From: Ktedonobacteria bacterium brp13
GTDB lineage: Bacteria; Chloroflexota; Ktedonobacteria; Ktedonobacterales; Ktedonobacteraceae
DNA: 64,000 bases
Direction: 5' to 3'
Assembly: GCA_015099395.1 (NCBI GenBank)
Contig: AP024096.1
Location: 4,836,001-4,900,000, forward strand
The translations under genes were made by a program, and so were the position numbers. Below the pieces are notes generated by a model. The model worked only from the letters and a program-made list of their open reading frames with translations, had not been told where the DNA came from and did not search any database. Of this stretch, positions 52,959 through 60,803 are shown in pieces (position 1 is the first letter of the stretch; every line of letters begins with the position of its first letter).

Positions 52959-54875
52959 TTATCGTCCTAGTAACTGTTTCAAACGAAAATATTGTTGTTG
53001 AACACCCGGATTACTCCGTAGTGGTCCATTCATTATATAATTGCACTCACGCCACGCGTCCTCTAGCTTCCCCGCACGCTCATAGACCTGGCTCAACAGG
53101 TAACGCGCCTGGTGATCTGCTGCGTTGAGCACCAGTACTTGCGTAAAAGCCTGCTCAGCGATACCAGATTGATTTGTACGCCATGCCAACAACCCTAATT
53201 GGAAATTGAGTCGCAAGCGTACGACTTCCGGGTACATAAGTGCCAGATTCGTGGCTTCGCGATACGATTCAACTGCCTGCAACAGATTATTAGTCTTTTC
53301 GTAACACTGTCCCAGTAGTTCGTACGTTTCACATTGTTTACTGTGCAGGAGTACAGATTGGCTATATGCCGGTATCGCCATTGCCGGATTGGCACGCAAG
53401 AAATACCAGACGTCGCCGATCAGACGCTGCGTCCCTGCCTGTATCATGCCATCATTCGGCTGTAACTGCAATGAGTACTCATAAGCGTTCAGCGCCAGAT
53501 CCGTCTGCGGTGGCTTGCGGTGCGCAAAGACCTGACCAAAGATCTGGTGCACAAAAGCGTTCTGCGGCTCCAGGGTATGCGCTCGCGTGATCGCTTCATA
53601 GGCAAGCTCTATCTTATGCTCCGCTATAAAACGACGCGCATCGGCGATAAAACGTGCCGCCAACCCTGTCGCAGGATTACTATTTGTCCCACTTACGCCA
53701 CTGGCATGACTGATAGGGCCACTACCAGCGTTACCGGAGGAAGGATTGGTAGAGATCTGAACCTGGACCTGTGGCTGCGAACCCAGACCCAGGGCAGGCG
53801 GCGTCACCGCTTCAACGATTGTAGGAGGAGTGAGGATATAGGTAGCAGTTACGTCAATCGAGGGCGCAGGCAGGTTCAGTAGCACATGCTCCATCTCGGC
53901 GGCACTCCGCCAGCGTAGATTGATGTCTGGCTCCAGCGCACGCTGCAAGAACATCTCGAAGCCTGGTGAGATATCTGGCCGCAACGTACGAACAGGCGGA
54001 AAAGAGAAGACGTTCGGATGATTGTGCGAGGCATCACGCTGTGTCAGGACACGAAAGATGGTCGCGCCCAATGAATAGAGGTCACTACGAGGCTCAGCAC
54101 GGCCATGCAGTTGCTCAGGTGGAGCAAAGCCCAGCGTCATCACAACGGTCGCCTGCTGCTGCTCCTGAAACTGCCGTGCAATACCGAAGTCAATCAATTT
54201 AATTTCGTCCTTCGCGGTCACCATCACATTGGAAGGCTTCAGATCACGAAAGATAATGGGAGGCGTCTGACGATGGAGATAGTCCAGCACATTACACAGT
54301 TGGCGCATCCACAGCCGAGCACGCATCTCGGTGATACCCGTTGCGCCATTCATCCCGACTACCAGCCCACCCTGCGCTAGCAACTCGGAGAGGGTCCGTC
54401 CATTGATCAGATCCATCACCAGATAGTGGCGATTATTTTCAGCAAAGAAATCACGCACACGCGGAATACAAGAATGATTTAAGTCCAATAGTAAGCCAGC
54501 CTCGCGCGTGAACCACTCTATGGCACGCGCATGCTCTGCCTCGCTACGAAATCCATCCAGCATCTCTTTCACAGCGCATGGTCGTTTAAAATTTAAATCC
54601 AATGCTTTATAAACAGCACCCATACCACCAGCAGCGATCAGTTGCTCGATCTGAAAACGTCCATTCGAGAGGGTCGTACCAGGAGCAAGACGGCCAGGAG
54701 TACCGGAAGTACCACGCTCACTCGTGCTCCAGCCAACAGGAGGCACAGTGACGCTAGAAGGCGGCGTCGACTGATTCTCTCTCTTCGGTTCAGAATCCTG
54801 CATCTGTAATGGCGTAGGAGTGCTTTCTGGTACATCACCATAAGATGCAGCATCAGATGAATGGTTATTCGACAT
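52959..54875 (-). CDS. PknB-like Ser/Thr kinase with TPR domain
   Basis: 638 residues from the ATG at 54875 (a longer frame to 54938 is not preferred). Kinase domain about 73-330: AAGGMGAVYK glycine loop, K103 in CAVKEM, catalytic loop IIFRDLKPSN (D211, with Phe instead of His in the HRD motif), DFG at 229-231. A Pro/Ser/Thr-rich linker follows, then TPR-like repeats to the end (for example YEAITRAHTLEPQNAFVH, ELLGQCYEKTNNLLQAVESY). No membrane segment seen. Pairs with the PP2C gene downstream. Confidence 0.93.
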   Translation of the reverse strand: MSNNHSSDAASYGDVPESTPTPLQMQDSEPKRENQSTPPSSVTVPPVGWSTSERGTSGTPGRLAPGTTLSNGRFQIEQLIAAGGMGAVYKALDLNFKRPCAVKEMLDGFRSEAEHARAIEWFTREAGLLLDLNHSCIPRVRDFFAENNRHYLVMDLINGRTLSELLAQGGLVVGMNGATGITEMRARLWMRQLCNVLDYLHRQTPPIIFRDLKPSNVMVTAKDEIKLIDFGIARQFQEQQQATVVMTLGFAPPEQLHGRAEPRSDLYSLGATIFRVLTQRDASHNHPNVFSFPPVRTLRPDISPGFEMFLQRALEPDINLRWRSAAEMEHVLLNLPAPSIDVTATYILTPPTIVEAVTPPALGLGSQPQVQVQISTNPSSGNAGSGPISHASGVSGTNSNPATGLAARFIADARRFIAEHKIELAYEAITRAHTLEPQNAFVHQIFGQVFAHRKPPQTDLALNAYEYSLQLQPNDGMIQAGTQRLIGDVWYFLRANPAMAIPAYSQSVLLHSKQCETYELLGQCYEKTNNLLQAVESYREATNLALMYPEVVRLRLNFQLGLLAWRTNQSGIAEQAFTQVLVLNAADHQARYLLSQVYERAGKLEDAWRECNYIMNGPLRSNPGVQQQYFRLKQLLGR

Positions 54876-55315
54876 ATGCTTCACACTGCCAAAACTATTT
54901 GAAACTCGGTGTGTACATACTGTGCACACTGGACACACTGTACGCTGTAAGACGCCACTACAATGGAGCGCAACCCGGTTCTATGCTCCTGCGAAGAGCG
55001 TCGCTCGCTTGCGGCTCGCCCTTACTGGCACGCTTGAAAGGCAGACAATAGATTTAAACTTTTATAGGGGGCATTATAACACATCTTTGTTTTGTGAGCA
55101 CAGTTAGATTCGGCGGTCCTAAAGCGGTACTATCTTCATGCGGCACAAGAGGCTTTTTAGTGCCAGTACGACACTTCTTTTAGGAACAGAGAGCAGCGAG
55201 AACACACGAAGCTGTTAAAAGGTCAAGTGGGGAAAATATACTGAAGTACTGAGAGGATTCAGGACAAAGGCAAGGGAGAAGATACCGTTTTGTAGCAAGA
55301 TCTCCCCTGGCCACA
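54876..55315. other. Intergenic region without a supported gene
   Basis: About 440 nt between the kinase gene and the hairpin after hisD. Short frames lack features. I see no RNA gene. Confidence 0.45.
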
Positions 55316-55338
55316 CGCAGCATAGAGTCTATGCTGCG
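55316..55338 (-). terminator. Hairpin after hisD
   Basis: Perfect 10-bp stem CGCAGCATAG / CTATGCTGCG with a 3-nt loop, 30 nt past the hisD stop. No T-run, so moderate at best. Confidence 0.45.
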
Positions 55339-55367
55339 CAGACAATAACAGCCATGTCTTACGTTGT

Positions 55368-56678
55368 CTACGATACAGGCCGATCGGTGACAGCGCTGGC
55401 GTGAGAAGGGAAGCCTTCAAACTCAGCCAGGATACGCGTCGTCTCACTGAGCTGACTATAGCCAGCAGGTGTCAGATAGCCCAGACCGGTCCGTTTCAGG
55501 AAGTCAAAGACGCTGGTACACGAGAAGGTATGTGCGAAGCCGCCAGTAGGCAAGATAGCGTTCGTCCCCAGACTATAGTTACCGATCGAGGTAGGTGTAC
55601 GCGAGCCCAGCAGGATCTCACCGGCGTTTTTCAGATCAGGCAGGACGGCGAAGGGTTCACGAACATGCACCTCCAGATGCTCAGGGGCGTATTCGTTGAT
55701 GAATGCCACAGATTCTTGCAGGCTGCTCGTCAGGACCAGTCCGCCGGTGCCTTTCTCGCCCTCAAAGCCTGCATGGCAGAAGCTGCGTCGTGGCTCTGGT
55801 AGCGCCGCTATCCTACCAGGCAGCATCTCCATGATCTTCTCAACCAACGCACGGCTATTTGTAACAAGCAGACTGGAGGAGTCTGGCCCATGCTCACCTT
55901 CGATGAGCAGGTCACGCGCCACCAGCTCAGGATCAGAACTCTCATCGGCCAACAGAATCGACTCACTGGGACCAGCAGGCAACCCAACGTCGATCGTCCC
56001 ATAGAGTAAGCGCTTGGCGGCAGAGACATAGGGGCTACCTGGACCAGTGACCTTGTGGACACGCTCAATGGTCTCGGTACCGTAGGCCAGCGCGGCAATA
56101 GCTTGCGCACCACCAATGCGATAGATCTCACTCACACCACACAGATCGGCAGCCACCAACGAAGCCGGATCGACACTCCCATCAGCCGCAGGCGGCGTCA
56201 CCACAACGATACGCGGCACACCTGCGATACGCGCCGGAGTAGCCAGCATATACATCACAGAAGGGAAAGCTCCCTTGCCACGTGGCACGTAGAGGCCCAC
56301 GCTGGTAATCGGCGTAATCTTCTCACCGGCCATCACCCCTGGCGCAAGCTGTGTAAACCATTGCTCCTCGGGCATCTGGCGCTCATGGAACGTGCGTACA
56401 TTCTGAATCGCATGCTCAATCGCACGATGTACTGCGGGATCTAACAGATCGTGCGCGCGCGCAATCTCTTCAGGGCTGACTCGCAACTGAGCAGACGTCA
56501 GTTTAACATGGTCAAAGCGCTCCATATATTCAAGTAGCGCTGCATCTCCACGATCACGGATACCGCGCACAATAGGACGCACATAGTCCAGCAGATCATC
56601 AATCGCCACTTCAGCACGACGCAGCAAACGCTTGCGCTGTAGCGTATCTACTGTAGATAGGTCATAAAAATGGATCAT
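55368..56678 (-). CDS. hisD: Histidinol dehydrogenase
   Basis: 436 residues, normal length. Blocks: GVMAGEKITPITSVGLYVPR, GPGSPYVSAAKRLLYGTIDV, GLPAGPSESILLADESSDPE, LLIEGEHGPDSSSLLVTNSR (Zn/His region), NEYAPEHLEVHV with the catalytic Glu/His pair, and GNYSLGTNAILPTGGFAHT. Oxidises histidinol to histidine in two NAD-dependent steps. No other his gene is adjacent, so the pathway is scattered. Confidence 0.98.
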   Translation of the reverse strand: MIHFYDLSTVDTLQRKRLLRRAEVAIDDLLDYVRPIVRGIRDRGDAALLEYMERFDHVKLTSAQLRVSPEEIARAHDLLDPAVHRAIEHAIQNVRTFHERQMPEEQWFTQLAPGVMAGEKITPITSVGLYVPRGKGAFPSVMYMLATPARIAGVPRIVVVTPPAADGSVDPASLVAADLCGVSEIYRIGGAQAIAALAYGTETIERVHKVTGPGSPYVSAAKRLLYGTIDVGLPAGPSESILLADESSDPELVARDLLIEGEHGPDSSSLLVTNSRALVEKIMEMLPGRIAALPEPRRSFCHAGFEGEKGTGGLVLTSSLQESVAFINEYAPEHLEVHVREPFAVLPDLKNAGEILLGSRTPTSIGNYSLGTNAILPTGGFAHTFSCTSVFDFLKRTGLGYLTPAGYSQLSETTRILAEFEGFPSHASAVTDRPVS

Positions 56679-56743
56679 ATCCTGGGTCCCTTCCCTTTCA
56701 CACTACGTGTAATGTTATGTAATATGTATGATACGCGACAAGG

Positions 56744-56782
56744 AAAAAGCTTGTCTACCCCTGGAACGTAGATAAGCTTTTT
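56744..56782. terminator. Bidirectional terminator hairpin
   Basis: 15-bp near-perfect stem AAAAAGCTTGTCTAC / GTAGATAAGCTTTTT with a 9-nt loop, between the MFS stop at 56853 and the hisD start. On the minus strand it ends in TTTTT, so it fits as terminator of the MFS gene. Confidence 0.7.
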
Positions 56783-56852
56783 ATGTAGCATTTATCCAAA
56801 AAACATCAAATACTATATGCATTCCTCAATATAAGCGAAGTAGTAGATGAAG

Positions 56853-58304
56853 TTAAACAGTAACATTTTCGCCAATCAGCACAGGTGGCTTTGCGTTTTC
56901 CGCATCTACAACATCCTGATGCATATAGCGTGCTCCGAAGACACCAATCAGGCCAGCGATAAAGATAGCAGGAACACAGGTATAGATAATCGCCAGAGCT
57001 AGATCATGACCGGCCATCCCGGTCGCGAAATGACTACCGTGCGTCGGATCAAAATCTGTCGCCAGGATGCCAACGATCGTTGGCGAGACTGCATCCCCAA
57101 AGAGATGCCCGATCATCAACGTAATACCAATAGCTGATGAGCGCAGCCAGTAAGGGACAATATCCTGCAGCGCAGCGGTCGAGGGTCCGTTAAATGCACA
57201 CAAGAGACCAGCGATAATCATGAATAATGGCGTAAAAATGTAGATGTTGTGCGTCGAGAGGGACACCGCTAGCAGAGGTGCGCTCACCATCAGTACTATA
57301 CCACTGGTAAGGATACGTGAACCGGAATGGAAACGCTCAAGATAATCAGCAAGATAACCAGAACAGAGCGTACCGATCAGTCCACCGATAACGACCACGC
57401 CACCGGAATAGATACCAGCCAGACCAGACGAGAGGTGTAGCGTATCTTTCTGTTGCAGATAGGTTGGCAGGAAGGTGACACAGACGCTAAATACAAAGAA
57501 CGAGAAGATCTGCATAAACGTAATTACAATTACAGATTTGATCCGCATTACTTGCTTGCACAGCGTCCAGAATGGGATGCGTGGCACCTGTGTCTGGATC
57601 AGCGCAGACTCAACGGCACCGGGATCAGCGAAGTCAGCAGAGGCAAGATTGCCACCGGCCTCTTCATCCGCCTGATTCCGACGTGGTTCGCGTATCCGCC
57701 ATACCAGAAAGGCCACGATCAGACCCGGGATGCCAGTGAGCAAAAAGGCAATACGCCAACTCCCAGTGAAAAGACCCGCCAGCGCGCCACCCAGACCAAA
57801 GCCAGCCAGGATACCAATGTATTGCGCACCACTCCAGCGACCCATCACCTGCGAACGCTTCTCGCGGCTATAGCAATCACTCAACAGGGCCGTTCCCGCC
57901 GGAAAATAACCTGCCTCTCCGATACCCAGCACCATACGTGAAATAAAGAGCGTCAAATAATTACCGGCCAGCGCCGTCGCCGCCGTCGCAACACTCCAGA
58001 CAGCGACCGAGAGCGCGATAACGTCTTTGCGATTCGCACGGTCGGCCCATATACTCAGTGGCAACGTAAAGACGGTATACACAATTAAGAACGCAGAGCT
58101 GAGATAACCAACACCGTCCAGAGAGAAATGAAGTTCGTGCGCCACCGTATTGACAGACCCACTCAACACGTAGCGATCCATATAATTCAAGAAACTAATC
58201 ACGCAGAGAAGCCAGAAAATAGTGCGAGGCGAACTGCTACCAGACCTGGCAACATTACCTCTACGAGCCACATTGCTCTTCCCAAAGGCAGGGACTTTTT
58301 GCAT
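56853..58304 (-). CDS. MFS transporter, spinster-like/ACS-like
   Basis: 483 residues from the ATG at 58304 (GGGAG about 10 nt upstream; a GTG at 58328 is less likely). Twelve hydrophobic segments. Diagnostic: NYMDRYVLSGSVNTVAHEL in segment 1, LPLSIWADRANRKDVIALSV (motif A) and LGIGEAGYFPAGTALLSDCY (spinster/organic-anion type). Probably imports or exports an organic acid or lipid; substrate unknown. Confidence 0.9.
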   Translation of the reverse strand: MQKVPAFGKSNVARRGNVARSGSSSPRTIFWLLCVISFLNYMDRYVLSGSVNTVAHELHFSLDGVGYLSSAFLIVYTVFTLPLSIWADRANRKDVIALSVAVWSVATAATALAGNYLTLFISRMVLGIGEAGYFPAGTALLSDCYSREKRSQVMGRWSGAQYIGILAGFGLGGALAGLFTGSWRIAFLLTGIPGLIVAFLVWRIREPRRNQADEEAGGNLASADFADPGAVESALIQTQVPRIPFWTLCKQVMRIKSVIVITFMQIFSFFVFSVCVTFLPTYLQQKDTLHLSSGLAGIYSGGVVVIGGLIGTLCSGYLADYLERFHSGSRILTSGIVLMVSAPLLAVSLSTHNIYIFTPLFMIIAGLLCAFNGPSTAALQDIVPYWLRSSAIGITLMIGHLFGDAVSPTIVGILATDFDPTHGSHFATGMAGHDLALAIIYTCVPAIFIAGLIGVFGARYMHQDVVDAENAKPPVLIGENVTV

Positions 58305-58477
58305 AAAGCACGCTCTCCCATGTTTCACTATTGTTGCATACAGCTATCCACTTATTTGCACTGGCGCTTCAGGATAGGAAGAATTGTTACTAAAGAACAA
58401 TAGGTTCACTAAATGTAGAATAACACAAACAGCCGTAAAAACTCAACGCAGAGAAATATAAATACCTGCGAGACCCT

Positions 58478-58507
58478 TTGTTTTTCATAGGGTCACTATG
58501 TTATGAT
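58478..58507 (+). promoter_or_regulatory. Candidate promoter for the 58547 gene
   Basis: TTGTTT, 18-nt spacer, TATGAT; start near 58514, 33 nt before the ATG. Confidence 0.4.
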
Positions 58508-58546
58508 TGCTAGAACTCTAAGCAAATGAGATTGAGGTTTTGATTT

Positions 58547-59089
58547 ATGGCACACCAGGAACCAAAGCAAGAAATTATTAATAAGCTTACACGCTTACTC
58601 TTGCCATCGATACAGAAGATACCCGCCGGGACGATGAGTGAAGAGGGCAAGAATCGTACTTTACGTTTTGTAAAGGAGCGCAGATTGCCAGGACGCCGCG
58701 CCTATATCGTGATTGTTGAGGATAGACACGGCAATGAAGTGCATTTTACCTGCTATGTAGAACAGGACAGCAACGGCAACTGGCAGTTTCGTGGTGCGGA
58801 GGGGGATGGCATCATGGGTGGCAATCCAGGACCGGTGGTTGAACGCGCCTGGGCAAACCTGGGCGGCGGCGGGATGCCCGACCACTTCTACGCTGGCGGT
58901 TTTGTCGCCAATCACGGACAGAACGTCGCCTGCGTGCGTCTGGTTACAAAGAACGGTACCGTTATCGAGGACAGTGTCGACGATAATATGGTACTCTTCC
59001 TCACCGATCAGCGCGTCGAGCTACCCGTTGAGGCCGAACTCTACGATCAGGAGAACCAACTACTTTACCGCCATAAAGTGCTGGGCTAG
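58547..59089 (+). CDS. Unknown soluble protein
   Basis: 180 residues; TGAGG about 9 nt before the ATG. No signal peptide or membrane segment. N-terminal helix of about 40 residues, then a beta-rich body with Gly-rich turns (NPGPVVERAWANLGGGGMPD, VANHGQNVACVRLVTKNG, NMVLFLTDQRVELPVEAELY). No family recognised. The gene converges on recO. Confidence 0.7.
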   Translation: MAHQEPKQEIINKLTRLLLPSIQKIPAGTMSEEGKNRTLRFVKERRLPGRRAYIVIVEDRHGNEVHFTCYVEQDSNGNWQFRGAEGDGIMGGNPGPVVERAWANLGGGGMPDHFYAGGFVANHGQNVACVRLVTKNGTVIEDSVDDNMVLFLTDQRVELPVEAELYDQENQLLYRHKVLG

Positions 59090-59144
59090 CAAAGCTGGTA
59101 TCGTCAAGAAACAGGGCTCATACCACCAGCGCGATGAGCCTGAT

Positions 59145-59972
59145 TTACATGCTCTGTGGTACGGTGTGGTTAGTCAACATCTCCAGGAAACTCCAGGATT
59201 TAAGGTCACGCTCCAGATGATAGCGAATAAGTCCATGCATCACGGCTTCGATCTCTGCCTGGAGGCGCTCATCCAGACGGAAGCGCGGTACCTGCGCCCA
59301 TTCAGTGCGTTGCAGCAGGCGCAACACTTTCAACGCATTCATTGAGAGCGCCTGAGACCACATCTGCCGGCAATTGGGACAGAGAGCTCCACCCAGTACC
59401 GGATTGAAGCCATTCTCTTCAGGACGAAGCTCGGTAGCGCAGTGCGCACACTGACGCAACACTGGATCATACCCGACATACGTCAGGAGATAGATCTCAA
59501 AATAGCGTAGCAGCAGACGAGTGCGATCACGGTCGTGTCCTGACGGCTCCTCACCCTGCGCTCGTCGCTGCTGAACCGCCGCAGCATCGGCATCCAATAC
59601 ATGTAAAGCCAGCAGCAGCAGCGCATAGATATCTGGTTGCTGCATCCCATCCTCAACAAAACGATCCACCAGTTCCGCCAGATAAAAACCACAGGTCATA
59701 TGCCATAGCTCGGTACGCAGATGAGGAAAGCTCTCCTTGATCTGAGCCTGCGTCACCATATCAAAGGTACGCCCCAATGCCAGCTGCAACTGGCTATTAC
59801 AGAGCAATTCAAGATGACCAGACTTCTTACTCAACGTCTTACGCACACCCTTGCCGATCGTCCGATACTTCCCCTTATAGGGAGTAAAGATCAGCAGGAC
59901 GCGGTCAGCCTCGCCAAGATCAGTATGTTTAAGAATAATGGCTTCGGTGGCATAGCTTCGTTGTTCACGCAT
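59145..59972 (-). CDS. recO: DNA repair protein RecO
   Basis: 275 residues from the ATG at 59972, which has AGAGGA 7 nt upstream; the frame extends to 60227 without a ribosome site and is not used. N-terminal OB-fold: TEAIILKHTDLGEADRVLLI with YKGKYRTIGKGVRKTLSKKS. C-terminal zinc site C175/C178/C198/C201 (CAHC, CPNC). Loads RecA on SSB-coated gaps with RecR in the RecFOR pathway. It lies just downstream of two tRNA genes on the same strand. Confidence 0.96.
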   Translation of the reverse strand: MREQRSYATEAIILKHTDLGEADRVLLIFTPYKGKYRTIGKGVRKTLSKKSGHLELLCNSQLQLALGRTFDMVTQAQIKESFPHLRTELWHMTCGFYLAELVDRFVEDGMQQPDIYALLLLALHVLDADAAAVQQRRAQGEEPSGHDRDRTRLLLRYFEIYLLTYVGYDPVLRQCAHCATELRPEENGFNPVLGGALCPNCRQMWSQALSMNALKVLRLLQRTEWAQVPRFRLDERLQAEIEAVMHGLIRYHLERDLKSWSFLEMLTNHTVPQSM

Positions 59973-60156
59973 ATGGTCGTCCTCTGGGGAAAAGCTGACA
60001 GGCTGTATACCAGGGTGTATACAAAGAAAGCATTGGCACTGCGCTACATTGAGATGAGATGGGATAATGATACATGCCTGATTGGTTGAATGATGGAGCA
60101 CGCAGAATGGGAAACGTCCCTTATCACTATGAACTCGACACAATGATAATTTTACG

Positions 60157-60195
60157 ACAAAAAAAAGAACGTGGTAGAGATTACCACGTTCTTTG
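60157..60195 (-). terminator. Terminator after the tRNA pair
   Basis: Perfect 13-bp stem AAAGAACGTGGTA / TACCACGTTCTTT with a 5-nt loop and, on the minus strand, a run of Ts (60158-60163). Four nt beyond the tRNA-Cys end. Confidence 0.88.
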
Positions 60196-60198
60196 TAA

Positions 60199-60270
60199 AG
60201 GCGACGAGCGGATTTGAACCGCTGCATACAGCTTTTGCAGAGCCGTGCCTTACCACTTGGCTACGTCGCC
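60199..60270 (-). tRNA. tRNA-Cys (GCA)
   Basis: Complete cloverleaf on the minus strand: acceptor GGCGACG / CGTCGCC, D-arm GCCAAGTGGTAAGGC, anticodon loop CTGCAAA (anticodon GCA), T-arm AGCGG-TTCAAAT-CCGCT, discriminator T. CCA is not encoded. Confidence 0.97.
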
Positions 60271-60274
60271 GAAA

Positions 60275-60346
60275 AGCGGGAGACGGGATTCGAACCCGCG
60301 ACATCTTCCTTGGCAAGGAAGTGCTCTACCACTGAGCCACTCCCGC
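60275..60346 (-). tRNA. tRNA-Gly (GCC)
   Basis: Complete cloverleaf on the minus strand: acceptor GCGGGAG / CTCCCGC, D-arm GCTCAGTGGTAGAGC, anticodon loop TTGCCAA (anticodon GCC), T-arm GCGGG-TTCGAAT-CCCGT, discriminator T. CCA is not encoded. Four nt upstream of tRNA-Cys; the two are cotranscribed. Confidence 0.97.
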
Positions 60347-60364
60347 ACGTGCGTTTGCATGTAT

Positions 60365-60393
60365 AAGATATCACAGCTACGAATCATTGTCAA
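60365..60393 (-). promoter_or_regulatory. Promoter of the tRNA-Gly/tRNA-Cys unit
   Basis: Minus strand perfect TTGACA, 17-nt spacer, TATCTT; start near 60358, 12 nt before tRNA-Gly. Confidence 0.8.
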
Positions 60394-60546
60394 TGGTTTT
60401 CGCATCCTTTTTGGCAATTGTCAGCACTATGAATAGCCTGTAATTCTCTAAAAATCACTATTACAGCAACGCCAGTATCTCTACAGGTGACAGTGAATTT
60501 TCTTTCTGTGAGAGATACTACACGATCTACAGTAAATGCAGCACTT

Positions 60547-60737
60547 GCCTCCCTCTTTGAGGGGGGAAAGCCGCCTTAGCGGCAGGGGGGAGTAGAATGC
60601 TAGCAATGCCCTGTAATCCTCGATTATACACTATGAAGACAAGAGTGATAGATAGTGTATAATCGAGGTTAATAGCGCATTTCGAGAATCTACTCCCCCC
60701 TGTCGCTGCGGCGACATCCCCCCTCAAAGAGGGAGGC
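60547..60737. repeat. MITE-like palindromic repeat, copy C
   Basis: 191 bp, nearly identical to the core of copy B. Arms GCCTCCCTCTTTGAGGGGGG and CCCCTCAAAGAGGGAGGC; second-level arms GGGGGGAGTAGA / TCTACTCCCCCC; central CCTCGATTATACACTAT / ATAGTGTATAATCGAGG. No ORF. The rest of 60394-60803 has no gene. Confidence 0.9.
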
Positions 60738-60803
60738 AGGGGCTTTAGCATCCTTACAGGCGATAGGGATCTTTTACGAATTTAGAGATAAGAGGTAATA
60801 GGG

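Noticed and set aside
54876..54938. Longer N-terminus for the Ser/Thr kinase (start at 54938)
   Set aside because: The extra 21 residues (three Cys, no ribosome site) are not part of a known kinase start; ATG 54875 is more natural.
59973..60227. N-terminal extension of RecO
   Set aside because: These 85 residues lack RecO similarity and a ribosome site, and the frame runs through the terminator after the tRNA genes.
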